Source: Planctomycetota bacterium (GTDB lineage: Bacteria; Planctomycetota; Phycisphaerae; Phycisphaerales; Phycisphaeraceae). Taken from it: 64,000 nucleotides of DNA. A program made the position numbers and the translations under genes. The notes beneath the pieces are model-generated. The model saw nothing but the letters and a program-made list of their open reading frames with translations. It did no database searches and was not told where the DNA came from. The stretch is from positions 4,154,001-4,218,000 of the forward strand of contig CP066225.1 in NCBI GenBank assembly GCA_016350165.1. The letters are read 5' to 3'. Positions 27,494-38,782 of this stretch are shown here, piece after piece (within the stretch, counting starts at the first letter, position 1; each line of letters begins with the position of its first letter).

Positions 27494-27919
27494 GGGTGAG
27501 ATCCTTGTCTGATAGAGCGTGAAAGCTCTTAGTATTTATAGCCCTTAAGCCGATTCGTGGTTAAGGGATTTGTATGTCTGTTTAGCGGGGCAAAAAAGCC
27601 TCGATTTGGGCAACTAGTATCGTGTTTGGGGGGTGGGATGTAAAGTTTGGCATGGAAGACTGTAAATATTTGGGGAATCGGGAATAAGAATGATGGTATG
27701 GGGGCTAGTTATGTACATGGCAACTGGAATTTAGGGTGGATTGGGTGCTTTTGTGAAGTTGTGGCGGGGCAAGGGGTTATGAGGGGACTCGGAAGCGAGG
27801 AGTTGAGTTGCTATGATGTATGTACGAGAAGGCTGACTGTGGGAGCAGTTGGCGAGGGATCTGTCGTGAATGTCGAGATAGTTTGCGACAGGTGAATGAA
27901 AACACGAGGACATAAGAAG
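27494..27919. promoter_or_regulatory. Divergent intergenic region between ugd and the siroheme reductase gene
   Basis: This is a 426-base gap. It contains an AGAGC-N6-GCTCT hairpin near 27521-27536 in the ugd leader, a CCCTTAA-N11-TTAAGGG inverted repeat near 27543-27567, and CTGTCG-CGACAG arms near 27863-27890 just before the reductase ATG. The right half is G-rich. No gene or riboswitch class was recognised. Confidence 0.4.
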
Positions 27920-29788
27920 ATGACTCAAGGTAAAGGACCTGATCCGGAGTTTCGCACTCCGGACAGCGATATTAATGAGGTCGAGCGATTCAAGCTCGAG
28001 AGTGATGGCGTGCGCGGCATCCTCGGACCTGACTTCCGGAATCTGGATGGACCCGGAGATATTGAAAAGGCGAGCGAACAGCTCGCCAAGTCTCACGGCA
28101 TTTATCTGGAATACAACCGAGCCAAGACCGGGCGTGAAAAGGATTGGATGTACATGATCCGTGCAACCATCCCCGGAGGTGGTGCATTCACTGCTGATCA
28201 GTGGCAAGTCTTTGACGGCTTGGCAGATAAGTACTGTGACAACAATCCATTCGGTGGTTCGTCACTTCGTCTGACCACACGTCAGAACGTGCAGTACCAC
28301 TGGCTACATAAAGACAAAGTGATCAATCTTGTGCAGGAAATGGCTGAAACCGGCTTCTATGCACTGAATGGTTGTGGCGATAACGTGCGAAACGTGATGG
28401 GTTGCCCACTATCACAGTTCAGTTCGATCTATGATGCGAATGCAAAGGCGCAGGAATATGGAGCATACTTCCGCCTACCTGCTGCCCCGCATATTCAGGT
28501 GTTTGCGATCGATCCAAACTTCATTCGTGATCCTGAAAAGCAGTACAAATATGGCGAGAAGCTTCTGAACCGTAAGTTCAAGATTGCTTTCAGTGCTGTA
28601 CATCGTAACTTGCAAACGGGCGAGATTGAGTACGATAACTGTGTCGAAATTCGTACGAATGATCTTGGCGTGATGCCGATTGTTGAAGATGACAAGGTTT
28701 CTGCATATCAACTGTACATCGGTGGCGGTCAAGGTGAAAAAAACGGTAAAGCAACGTTCGCAGCACACGGCGAGCCACTTGGCATCGTAACCGAAGAACA
28801 GCTTATGCCTGCACTCAGCGGGATTGTCAAAGTGCATGATGAATGGGGCGATCGTAAGAACCGTCACTGGGCACGCTTGAAGTATGTTGTCAATGCTCAA
28901 GGTACGAGCTGGTATCGTGATCAGCTGCGTGGTAGAGGTGTTGAAATTGATGGGCCTAACGATGAGTTAGATCCGGGTGCGAGAATGATGCACCATGGTT
29001 GGCATGAGCTTGAAACCACTGGAAAACTAGCGTTTGGCGCGTATATTGAGAATGGCCGCCTGATTGACGGTGAGAACGGCAAACTCAAATCAATGGTTCG
29101 GGACACGATGCAGAAGTTCGCTGGTACTGAACTGATGATTACGCCGAATCAGGATTTACTCTTCACGAATATTGAACCGGATGCCAAGGATGATTTCGAA
29201 GCTTATCTCGGCGAGTTCGGTTTTGGTAAACGGAATGGTAAAACCTATTCATCGCTTAGAGTACTTTCAGGTGCATGTGTTGGTTTGCCAACTTGCCGCT
29301 TGAGTTATACAGAGAGTGAACGTTTTGAACCTGAACTGATCGATACACTCGATGAGATGGGTTATGGCGACCTTAAAGAGTCCATCGGTATCACCGGCTG
29401 TGAACGTCAGTGTTTCCGTCCAGCCACCAAGACGCTCGGTTGGGTTGGTCAAGGTCCAAACATGTACATGCTCAAACTCGGCGGCTCTGAAGATGGTCGT
29501 TATCAGGGCACTGCTTTGGTTGAAGATGAAAAGCTATACTTCAGACAAGTACCTCGTGATAAGGTTGCAGTACTCAGTGCGAAGCTGTTTGATCTTGCCA
29601 AGGCCAATATGACTGTAGAAGATAATGATGATTGTGGTACGGTATTCAGACGTTTGGGCAGCAAGTTTATTCTTGATGCGCTTCGTAATGATGAAGAAAT
29701 TGCACCACTCATGGAGAAAACGGCAAAGGCGCCATTCTTGCCAAAGGGTTGTGCTGTCGATCATTATGCAACAGCAACTGCCAAATGA
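27920..29788 (+). CDS. Ferredoxin-dependent nitrite/sulfite reductase (siroheme/4Fe-4S)
   Basis: This 622-residue protein has two half-domains of the nitrite/sulfite reductase family. The siroheme/4Fe-4S ligands are CVGLPTC (C-x5-C) near residue 450 and GCERQC (C-x3-C) near 490. An earlier LRLTTRQNVQYHWL gives the Arg residues that bind the anion in this family. It reduces nitrite or sulfite by six electrons, to ammonia or sulfide, in assimilation. The ATG at 27920 is favoured by GAGGA 9 bases upstream; ATG 27896 is possible. The motif TGCERQCFRP differs from the usual TGCPNGC form. The specific anion cannot be decided. Confidence 0.88.
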   Translation: MTQGKGPDPEFRTPDSDINEVERFKLESDGVRGILGPDFRNLDGPGDIEKASEQLAKSHGIYLEYNRAKTGREKDWMYMIRATIPGGGAFTADQWQVFDGLADKYCDNNPFGGSSLRLTTRQNVQYHWLHKDKVINLVQEMAETGFYALNGCGDNVRNVMGCPLSQFSSIYDANAKAQEYGAYFRLPAAPHIQVFAIDPNFIRDPEKQYKYGEKLLNRKFKIAFSAVHRNLQTGEIEYDNCVEIRTNDLGVMPIVEDDKVSAYQLYIGGGQGEKNGKATFAAHGEPLGIVTEEQLMPALSGIVKVHDEWGDRKNRHWARLKYVVNAQGTSWYRDQLRGRGVEIDGPNDELDPGARMMHHGWHELETTGKLAFGAYIENGRLIDGENGKLKSMVRDTMQKFAGTELMITPNQDLLFTNIEPDAKDDFEAYLGEFGFGKRNGKTYSSLRVLSGACVGLPTCRLSYTESERFEPELIDTLDEMGYGDLKESIGITGCERQCFRPATKTLGWVGQGPNMYMLKLGGSEDGRYQGTALVEDEKLYFRQVPRDKVAVLSAKLFDLAKANMTVEDNDDCGTVFRRLGSKFILDALRNDEEIAPLMEKTAKAPFLPKGCAVDHYATATAK

Positions 29789-29818
29789 TTGAGCCTATAA
29801 AAATAGATGTTTAACGTG

Positions 29819-29846
29819 AAGCCTCGTTTGTTACGAGGCTTTTTTA
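29819..29846 (+). terminator. Rho-independent terminator
   Basis: AAGCCTCG/CGAGGCTT stem with a T run, 31 bases after the siroheme-reductase stop. Confidence 0.9.
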
Positions 29847-29895
29847 TATTTAAAAAGTTCTTCGGTTTATCAATGATTTGGTTTAAAATAACAAT

Positions 29896-30255
29896 ATGAG
29901 TGAGACGAATGTAATTAATCAATTGGCAAAGAAAATGGGGCAGCCAGACGTTGCATATCCCAATTACTACGTATGGCTCGTTCTCGTTTCTTCTCTAGAT
30001 ATCATGATGACATGGATCATTCTCTTTGTAGGTGGTAGCGAAGCAAACCCGATTGCAGAGAGTGTGATCAACATGTGGGGATTGGGTGGCATGATCGCAT
30101 TTAAATTTGCATTGGTTATTTTCTTCATCGTTATGTGTGAATGGATCTCACGTAAGAAAAAAGAAACTGGTCGACTGCTTGCTTCATGTGGCATAATGAT
30201 CAGTGCATTTCCAAGTATTCTTGCTGCAGGATATTTAATTATCCACTTCTTTTAA
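29896..30255 (+). CDS. Small DUF5658-like membrane protein
   Basis: This 119-residue protein has three membrane segments (about 25-45, 65-85 and 95-117) and the pattern SSLDIMMTWIILFVGGSEAN followed by GGMIAFKFAL, as in DUF5658 proteins, which are frequent in planctomycetes. The charged RKKKE stretch lies between segments two and three. Function unknown. There is no ribosome site; TAAAAT lies 6 bases before the ATG, so the mRNA may be leaderless. It ends before a bidirectional terminator shared with clpC. Confidence 0.75.
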   Translation: MSETNVINQLAKKMGQPDVAYPNYYVWLVLVSSLDIMMTWIILFVGGSEANPIAESVINMWGLGGMIAFKFALVIFFIVMCEWISRKKKETGRLLASCGIMISAFPSILAAGYLIIHFF

Positions 30256-30263
30256 TCATAAAT

Positions 30264-30293
30264 AAAAACACCCGCCACTGTGACGGGTGTTTG
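30264..30293. terminator. Bidirectional terminator
   Basis: ACACCCG/CGGGTGT stem; on the - strand it is followed by TTTTTA, and it separates the small membrane gene from the end of clpC. Confidence 0.85.
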
Positions 30294-30316
30294 CTGTTAA
30301 CATGTCTATTTGATGA

Positions 30317-32884
<2,568 letters not shown>

Positions 32885-33431
32885 GCCATTTGCTCTTCTG
32901 ATTAAGGTTTCTGTCTCAAAGAATCACACCTTACGCGATGCGTCTCCTATTAGTATTAACTCGGGTCGAGCCGATTTCATTCTACATGGTCGGTTATCCC
33001 GAGAAAAAAAGCAGATTTTGTGCAGAAATGATAAAAAACATGTTCTTGCCTCACTCCTACAGGGGACTGCTTCTCAATTTATCGGCTTATTTATACCCCC
33101 ATAAATACTCGCTGTGGGGCAAGTGGGGTAAAAATCACAGACTGTGCATAAAACACCATGTTTTACAGAGAAAAATGAACAATCAATCGTGAAAAGGTGT
33201 GCACAAAATAGACGTTTTTCTTTCAAGTCTTCTCTCCAACGGGCTCAACAGCCTATAACTTTTCACAATGAACATTGTTTCTCTTTTTCTCGCCAATTTG
33301 GAACCGCAACTTCTGTAAAAGCTTTCCTGCTCTTTTGTTCCAGTCTGACATAACTCCGAACCCTCTCTAGCCCCTTGTGGTTTTGTTCCGCCAATCTGAC
33401 GATTCACCCCGAATCCGATACAATCCCCCTC
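32885..33431. promoter_or_regulatory. 547-base divergent region between clpC and gltX
   Basis: No gene is seen. It contains the inverted repeat TATTTAT-N6-ATAAATA at 33088-33107 and, at its right end, the gltX promoter noted separately. Possible heat-shock sites for clpC were looked for and not found. Confidence 0.4.
33396..33424 (+). promoter_or_regulatory. Sigma-70-like promoter of gltX, leaderless
   Basis: CTGACG (-35), a 17-base spacer and TACAAT (-10, 33419-33424) are followed by 7 bases and the ATG at 33432. There is no ribosome site, so the transcript probably begins at or next to the start codon. Confidence 0.6.
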
Positions 33432-35114
33432 ATGAGCGATAAGAATGCACAAAAAGTCGTAACTCGTTTTGCCCCAAGTCCCACCGGCTTCCTCCACGTC
33501 GGCGGTGCTCGGACAGCACTCTTCAACTGGGCATACGCTCGCGCCAATGGCGGCCAATTCATCCTCCGTATCGAGGACACCGACAAGGCCCGCTCAACAG
33601 CCGAAGCGACAAAAGCCATCATCGCCGATATGAAATGGCTCGGCCTCGACTGGGATCAAGGCCCTGATGCAAACGCCGATGACCCATACGCAAACCAAAT
33701 CGGTGACAACGGCCCATACTTCCAGTCACAACGCAGTGACCTCTACAAAGCTGCAATCGACCGTCTCTTCGAAATGGGTCGCGCCTACTACTGCTTCAAA
33801 ACAGCAGAAGAACTCGACGCAGCACGTAAAGCAGCCCGCGCCGCGAAGAAGCCATATCAGTACGACCCAACCGACATGCTCGCTCTGAATGCAGACAAAG
33901 CAGAACTCGAAAAACGCTTGAATTCAAGTGAAAAACCCGTCGTTCGCTTCAAAATGCCTGACCACGATGTTGTCGTCAAAGACGAAATCCTCGGCGACGT
34001 TGTTGTGCAACAAGCTGAACTCGAAGACTTCATCATCGTCAAAAACGATGGAGGCCCAACCTTCCATCTCGCCAACATTGTTGACGACTACGAAATGGGT
34101 GTCACCATCGTCATCCGCGGCCAGGAACACCTCAACAACACACCAAAACACGTCGCACTCAACGAAGCCCTCGGCTACCCATCACCACAATTCGCTCACA
34201 TCCCACTCATCTTCAACTCCGACGGCTCAAAAATGTCCAAACGTGACAAAGGCAAAGCTGCTCGCACCGCAGCAAAAGACGCAAAACTCGAATCCGTTGA
34301 TAGTATCGATCAGGATCTATTTGACGGCTTCATCGCCAAGAAAAACGACGAAATCCCTGTCGCCCTCGCAATCGCCAGCAAGCTCGGCATCAGCCTCCCA
34401 GAAATCGACGTCGCAGACTTCCGCGATTCAGGCTACCTCCCGGAAGTGCTCAACAACTACCTCGCACTTCTCGGCTGGTCACCCGGCAACGACGTTGAGC
34501 GTTTCGGTGCTGATCCACTCACGTTCATGAAGGAAAACTTCACCCTCGGACGTGTCGGCAAGAGTGCATCCAAATTCGATCGTGACAAGCTTTTCAAGTT
34601 CAACACTGAAGGCGTCGTTATGCTCGACCCAGCAGACTTCAAAGCTCGTCTCAAGAAGCACCTCGAGACTCACTACCCACAGTACGCACCAATCCTCGCG
34701 AACGAAGCTCACTTCGACGCTTTCTGCAAAGCCAACCAGGAACGCAGCCGCTCACTCGACGAGCCTGCAAAGGGTGGCATGTTCTTTGTCAGCGATGACA
34801 TCACTTACAACTTCGCACCAAAGAACATCAAGAAAGCCATGATGAAAAACGAAGGCGAAGGTTTCGTTATGCTCAAGCGTCTCTCCGAAGAATTCGCCCA
34901 GCTCCCCGAAGAAAACTTCGGCTCAGCAGCTCACGAATGGATCGTAAAGACCGCAGAAACCGAATCCCTTAACATGGGCAAGATGGCGCAGCCAATTCGC
35001 GTCGCCGTCAGTGGCAACACCGTCACACCGCCAATCGATGCAACCCTCAACATTCTCGGCAAAGCAAAAACCCTCGAACGCTTCGCCAACTGCATCGCAG
35101 CAAAACCTGAGTAA
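33432..35114 (+). CDS. gltX: Glutamyl-tRNA synthetase
   Basis: This 560-residue class I synthetase begins RFAPSPTGFLHVGGARTALF, where HVGG is the HIGH motif, and carries SKMSKRDKG, the KMSKR loop, in the right place (about 60% along). It charges tRNA(Glu) with glutamate. It is somewhat longer than the 470-500 residues typical of bacteria. The upstream in-frame ORF extension to 33375 is rejected because a promoter lies inside it. C-rich third codon positions set it apart from the block before 30 kb. The EVE and PfkB genes follow on the same strand with separate terminators. Confidence 0.95.
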   Translation: MSDKNAQKVVTRFAPSPTGFLHVGGARTALFNWAYARANGGQFILRIEDTDKARSTAEATKAIIADMKWLGLDWDQGPDANADDPYANQIGDNGPYFQSQRSDLYKAAIDRLFEMGRAYYCFKTAEELDAARKAARAAKKPYQYDPTDMLALNADKAELEKRLNSSEKPVVRFKMPDHDVVVKDEILGDVVVQQAELEDFIIVKNDGGPTFHLANIVDDYEMGVTIVIRGQEHLNNTPKHVALNEALGYPSPQFAHIPLIFNSDGSKMSKRDKGKAARTAAKDAKLESVDSIDQDLFDGFIAKKNDEIPVALAIASKLGISLPEIDVADFRDSGYLPEVLNNYLALLGWSPGNDVERFGADPLTFMKENFTLGRVGKSASKFDRDKLFKFNTEGVVMLDPADFKARLKKHLETHYPQYAPILANEAHFDAFCKANQERSRSLDEPAKGGMFFVSDDITYNFAPKNIKKAMMKNEGEGFVMLKRLSEEFAQLPEENFGSAAHEWIVKTAETESLNMGKMAQPIRVAVSGNTVTPPIDATLNILGKAKTLERFANCIAAKPE

Positions 35115-35126
35115 TAGAAAACCAAC

Positions 35127-35165
35127 CGTGCCGCCCGATTCCCCAATCGGGCGCACTTTTTTTAT
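35127..35165 (+). terminator. Rho-independent terminator of gltX
   Basis: GTGC(C)GCCCGATT/AATCGGGCGCAC stem with a CCCC loop and a run of Ts. Confidence 0.92.
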
Positions 35166-35328
35166 GATTAACAGACGTAGTTTGAGTCTAGGCAGCTGCT
35201 TGCGTACATTAACTCAACAATTAACAGGGATTCTTCGGCAGTAGAGTATTATTCGAATCTGCAATGATGTAATCGACCTGTTGGTCAACGCGTGAGTTTT
35301 ACGAAAAGCGCATTAAAAGGGGTTTCAG

Positions 35329-35748
35329 ATGAATTACTGGTTAATCAAAAGCGAGCCCAATACATGGTCATGGGACGATCATTGCAAGTCACCCAAGCAA
35401 ACCGCTGAATGGGACGGCGTCCGCAATTTTCTCGCCAACAAACACATGAAAACCATGAAGATCGGCGACCGCGCCTTCTTCTATCACTCAGTCAAAGAAA
35501 AGAAAATCGTCGGCATCGTCGAGGTCGTTAAAGAACACTACCCCGATCACACCGACGAAAAAGGCAAGTTCGGCATGGTCGATTTTAAAGTCGTCATGCC
35601 CGTTAAAAACGAGGTCACGCTCGATCAGGTTAAACAAACACCTGAACTCGAAGAAATGGTCCTCGTCAAAAACAGCCGCCTCTCCGTTCAGCCCGTCACG
35701 AAAGCCGAATGGAAAATCGTCTGCAAACTCGCAGGTGTCAAAGCGTAA
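35329..35748 (+). CDS. EVE-domain protein
   Basis: This 139-residue protein is a single EVE domain (PUA-like): MNYWLIKSEPNTWSWDD at the start, WDGVRNFLANKHMKTMKIGD, FFYHSVKEKKIVGIVEV and the terminal KAEWKIVCKL. EVE domains bind modified bases in nucleic acid. AAGGGG lies 8 bases before the ATG. It is followed 77 bases later by the PfkB gene. Function in this organism is unknown. Confidence 0.9.
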   Translation: MNYWLIKSEPNTWSWDDHCKSPKQTAEWDGVRNFLANKHMKTMKIGDRAFFYHSVKEKKIVGIVEVVKEHYPDHTDEKGKFGMVDFKVVMPVKNEVTLDQVKQTPELEEMVLVKNSRLSVQPVTKAEWKIVCKLAGVKA

Positions 35749-35824
35749 CTCAAACCCGAATACATAAACCAAAATATACAGCGGCTGATTAGATAGCACG
35801 CAGCAAACAACTGGAGACTCAAAT

Positions 35825-36730
35825 ATGAGTTTGATCGTAACCGGAAGTATCGGCATCGACACAATCGAAACACCCGACGGCACCAAAGCCGACAGCGTAC
35901 TCGGTGGCTCATCCATCTATTTCGCTGCAGCCGCTTCATACTTCGGCGACGTCCGTCTCGTCGGTGCAGTTGGCGAAGACTTCCCAGAAGAATTCATCAA
36001 CACATTCAAGCACTTCGACGTAGACACCACAGGTCTCGAAGTCCGCAAAGGTTCAAAAACCTTCCGTTGGCATGGCAAGTACATGGAGAACATGAACGAC
36101 CGCGAGACCATTTCCGTCGACCTCAACGTTCTCGCAGAAGCACTCCCACCAGTCCCAGAAATCTACAAGGACTCCGAGTACGTCTTTCTCGCCAACACCC
36201 ACCCAGCTGGCCAGATGGCTCTTCTCGACAACTTCCCAAAAACGAAGCTCGTCGTCGCTGACACCATGGATCTCTGGATCAACACTGAAAAAGAAACCCT
36301 CATGGCATTGCTCGCCAAAATCGATGGCCTCGTCCTCAACGATTCTGAAGCAGAACTTCTCACCGGTGAGTCAAACGTCATCATCGCAGCAGACAAGATC
36401 CTCGAAATGGGTCCAAAGTTCGTTGTCGTTAAGAAGGGTGCTCACGGTGCATACCTCCGTCACGCCGATGGCTTCTGTGCGATCCCAGCTTTCCCAGCCA
36501 AGACCGTCAACGACCCTACCGGTGCTGGCGACAGCTTCGCAGGTGGCATGATGGGTTACCTCACAGCCGCTGATGACATCAGCTTCGCAACTCTCCGCAA
36601 AGCCATCGCCTACGGCACCGTCGTCGCTTCATTCAACATCGAAGACTTCTCACTCGGCCGCATGGAAACGCTCAAACGCGATGAACTCGATAGTCGCTAT
36701 GAGTCATTCTGCGGCATGCTTCGTATCTGA
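35825..36730 (+). CDS. PfkB-family carbohydrate/nucleoside kinase
   Basis: This 301-residue protein has the PfkB signature 2, NDPTGAGDSFAGGMMG (about residue 229), with the catalytic Asp, and an N-terminal GGSSIYFAAAASYFG glycine-rich substrate site. Family members phosphorylate sugars or adenosine with ATP. TGGAGA lies 8 bases upstream of the ATG. The ligand is not certain; the N-terminus resembles adenosine/ribokinase-like members of planctomycetes. A terminator follows. Confidence 0.9.
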   Translation: MSLIVTGSIGIDTIETPDGTKADSVLGGSSIYFAAAASYFGDVRLVGAVGEDFPEEFINTFKHFDVDTTGLEVRKGSKTFRWHGKYMENMNDRETISVDLNVLAEALPPVPEIYKDSEYVFLANTHPAGQMALLDNFPKTKLVVADTMDLWINTEKETLMALLAKIDGLVLNDSEAELLTGESNVIIAADKILEMGPKFVVVKKGAHGAYLRHADGFCAIPAFPAKTVNDPTGAGDSFAGGMMGYLTAADDISFATLRKAIAYGTVVASFNIEDFSLGRMETLKRDELDSRYESFCGMLRI

Positions 36731-36764
36731 TCAAAATGTTAAAAGCATGAAAACAAGTAACTTA

Positions 36765-36791
36765 AAAGCCTACATTTGTAGGCTTTTTTAA
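36765..36791 (+). terminator. Rho-independent terminator of the PfkB gene
   Basis: AAGCCTACA and TGTAGGCTT form a stem with a short loop followed by Ts. Confidence 0.9.
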
Positions 36792-37054
36792 TGCATTCAT
36801 GGAATCAACATATCTGCGCAAATGTCACAATGCGCCGGTTAAATAGGTTAGCTCGCGCATTTATCACAAGAAACCACACTCTTCAGTATTCGCACCATGG
36901 CATCTTTCCGACAAAATAGTAACAACTTAACGTTTATAACACTTAAATGGACCTGAGCGTTAAGTGAATAACCTAACTAGTCGATGGTGTAATTGACTGG
37001 TTATCGAAGTTATCCAGTAGTTCTCGGACCCAGAGGAATGGTGGGAAGATTCGA
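36792..37054. promoter_or_regulatory. Upstream region of the HDOD-GGDEF gene with a long inverted repeat
   Basis: ACTTAACG (36925-36932) and CGTTAAGT (36958-36965) are perfect 8-base arms 25 bases apart, and a GTTATC direct repeat lies near 37001-37014. It also holds the promoter and a GGGAAG ribosome site before the GTG at 37055. No c-di-GMP riboswitch consensus was recognised. Confidence 0.4.
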
Positions 37055-38560
37055 GTGAGGACGGAATTGTTAGATCAGATTCTTGAGTCACCACAGCTGC
37101 CAACGCTGCCACGAATTGCCGTTCGTGTAATCGAGTTGTGCAAATCAGAACACAGCGACCTGCAGGAGCTGGTGGACGTTATCAGTACTGATCCGGGGCT
37201 TACCGTTAAACTTCTCGCTTCGGTCAACAGCAGCTATTACGGCCTCAGCCGTGAAGTCACTTCCGTTGGCGAAGCAACCAAACTTCTCGGCATTCGTGCT
37301 GTCAAAACACTCACGATTGCATTCTGCCTTTCACAAGTCATTTCAGAACAATGCCCGCACGACTTCGACCTCGAAGGCTTTTGGCGTCGTTGTCTCTACT
37401 CCGCTGTGGCGGCACAATTAATCTCTGAAAAATCAGGTTGTCAGCAAGAAGAAGAAGCATTCACCGCTGCGCTCATACAAGACATCGGCCTCGTCGCAAT
37501 GGTTCAAGTCATCGGCCGCGACTATCAGGAACTCCTGAAATCCACAGGCTCAAATCACTCTGTCCTCAATCGCATTGAGCAAAACCAACTCGCAACAGAC
37601 CACGCAGAAGTTGGTTCATCATTAGCAGATCAATGGGGATTGCCACAAATATTTGTGGAAACAATCAAACACCATCACAACCCCGATGCTGCAAGTGATA
37701 AATACCGCGATCTGACTCGTCTTGTCAATCTAAGTAGCCTTGTCGCTGATGCTCTATCGCCTGATCAACTCGCTGTTGCATCAATCTCAACATTCGCTTC
37801 GAAGCTTGAAGATTGGATGAACATACCCGAAGAGCAAGCTCACGATTTATTAAATATTGTTGAGGATAAAAGCAGAAAACTCGCGAACTCATTTCGAATC
37901 AAACCACGTCCGCAACGCGACGTAAACAAAGTACTGCTTCAAGCAAACGAATCGCTCGTCAAGATGACCATTGAAAATAATCAGCGTCTTGATGAACTTG
38001 AAAAGCAAAACGATAAACTTATTTCTGCTGCACAAAAAGACCCACTCACCGGGCTCGCTAACAGACGCATGTTTGATAGCGCTCTGCGTGAAGGGTATTT
38101 AAAGAGTAGCGAAGCAGATTTTCCGTTAAGTTTGATTTTGTTCGATATCGATCATTTCAAACGTATTAACGATGAGTACGGCCATCTGGCCGGCGACCGT
38201 GTTCTTGTCATGATTGCAAAACTATTACAAGAACACGAACCTGAGGGAGGATGCATCGCCCGATTTGGTGGCGAAGAATTTACGTTAGTGCTGCCGCGAT
38301 TAGGGGTCGCGTCAGCTGCACAAATCGCTGAGCATATGAGAATTCGCATCGAGCAAATGCGGTTCGATATTGGTGGAGAAAAAAGAATTCATGTCACCGT
38401 AAGCGCAGGTGTTGCAGGTCGTGATCATCTCAGGCAATTAACCAGTGAAATGGAATTGCTCGATTGCGCCGACAAAGCTCTCTATGCTGCAAAATCATCT
38501 GGTCGCAATTGTGTCAGAGTATTACGACCAATGATGATGCCAAAACTATCTAATCAATAA
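37055..38560 (+). CDS. HDOD-GGDEF protein (putative diguanylate cyclase)
   Basis: This 501-residue protein has an HDOD domain (about 1-230; LPTLPRIAVRVIELC then STDPGLTVKLLASVNSSYYG), a coiled linker, and a GGDEF domain with DPLTGLANRRMFD (about 330) and the RFGGEEF active site, which keeps the catalytic Glu. The usual inhibitory RxxD site five residues before GGEEF is absent (PEGG there). GGDEF proteins make cyclic di-GMP from GTP. The GTG start gives MRTELLDQILESP, which lines up with the next gene. It is followed by a close paralogue, probably from tandem duplication. Confidence 0.9.
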   Translation: MRTELLDQILESPQLPTLPRIAVRVIELCKSEHSDLQELVDVISTDPGLTVKLLASVNSSYYGLSREVTSVGEATKLLGIRAVKTLTIAFCLSQVISEQCPHDFDLEGFWRRCLYSAVAAQLISEKSGCQQEEEAFTAALIQDIGLVAMVQVIGRDYQELLKSTGSNHSVLNRIEQNQLATDHAEVGSSLADQWGLPQIFVETIKHHHNPDAASDKYRDLTRLVNLSSLVADALSPDQLAVASISTFASKLEDWMNIPEEQAHDLLNIVEDKSRKLANSFRIKPRPQRDVNKVLLQANESLVKMTIENNQRLDELEKQNDKLISAAQKDPLTGLANRRMFDSALREGYLKSSEADFPLSLILFDIDHFKRINDEYGHLAGDRVLVMIAKLLQEHEPEGGCIARFGGEEFTLVLPRLGVASAAQIAEHMRIRIEQMRFDIGGEKRIHVTVSAGVAGRDHLRQLTSEMELLDCADKALYAAKSSGRNCVRVLRPMMMPKLSNQ

Positions 38561-38782
38561 TTCGATTAAGTTTTGTTTGCAAAGTTAGAATAGACAGAGC
38601 TTTGTTTAAACGTTTTAGCGGCTCACCAAAACGGTCGATAAACTAATACCAATAGAGATCTCATTCCGGGGCATCAATACATATTTCGCCTGTTTTACAG
38701 GTGTTGCTATGTGTGCCGAGATTTATTTAGTGTGTGTCATTTTCAAGAGGTTGGATAACCGGATGTGAGGGGATTTTCGTTT

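Noticed and set aside
27647-27895. 82-codon ORF before the siroheme reductase
   Set aside because: The product is rich in Gly, Trp and Cys with no pattern or ribosome site; it follows the G-rich base composition of the gap.
32885-33100. Possible CIRCE or heat-shock element upstream of clpC
   Set aside because: The TTAGCACTC-N9-GAGTGCTAA pattern was looked for and not found.
33183-33557. - strand ORF overlapping the gltX start
   Set aside because: It runs through the gltX promoter and coding region on the other strand and has no family likeness.
36792-37054. c-di-GMP riboswitch before the HDOD-GGDEF genes
   Set aside because: No GEMM-type core could be recognised by eye in the leader; only an inverted repeat is present.
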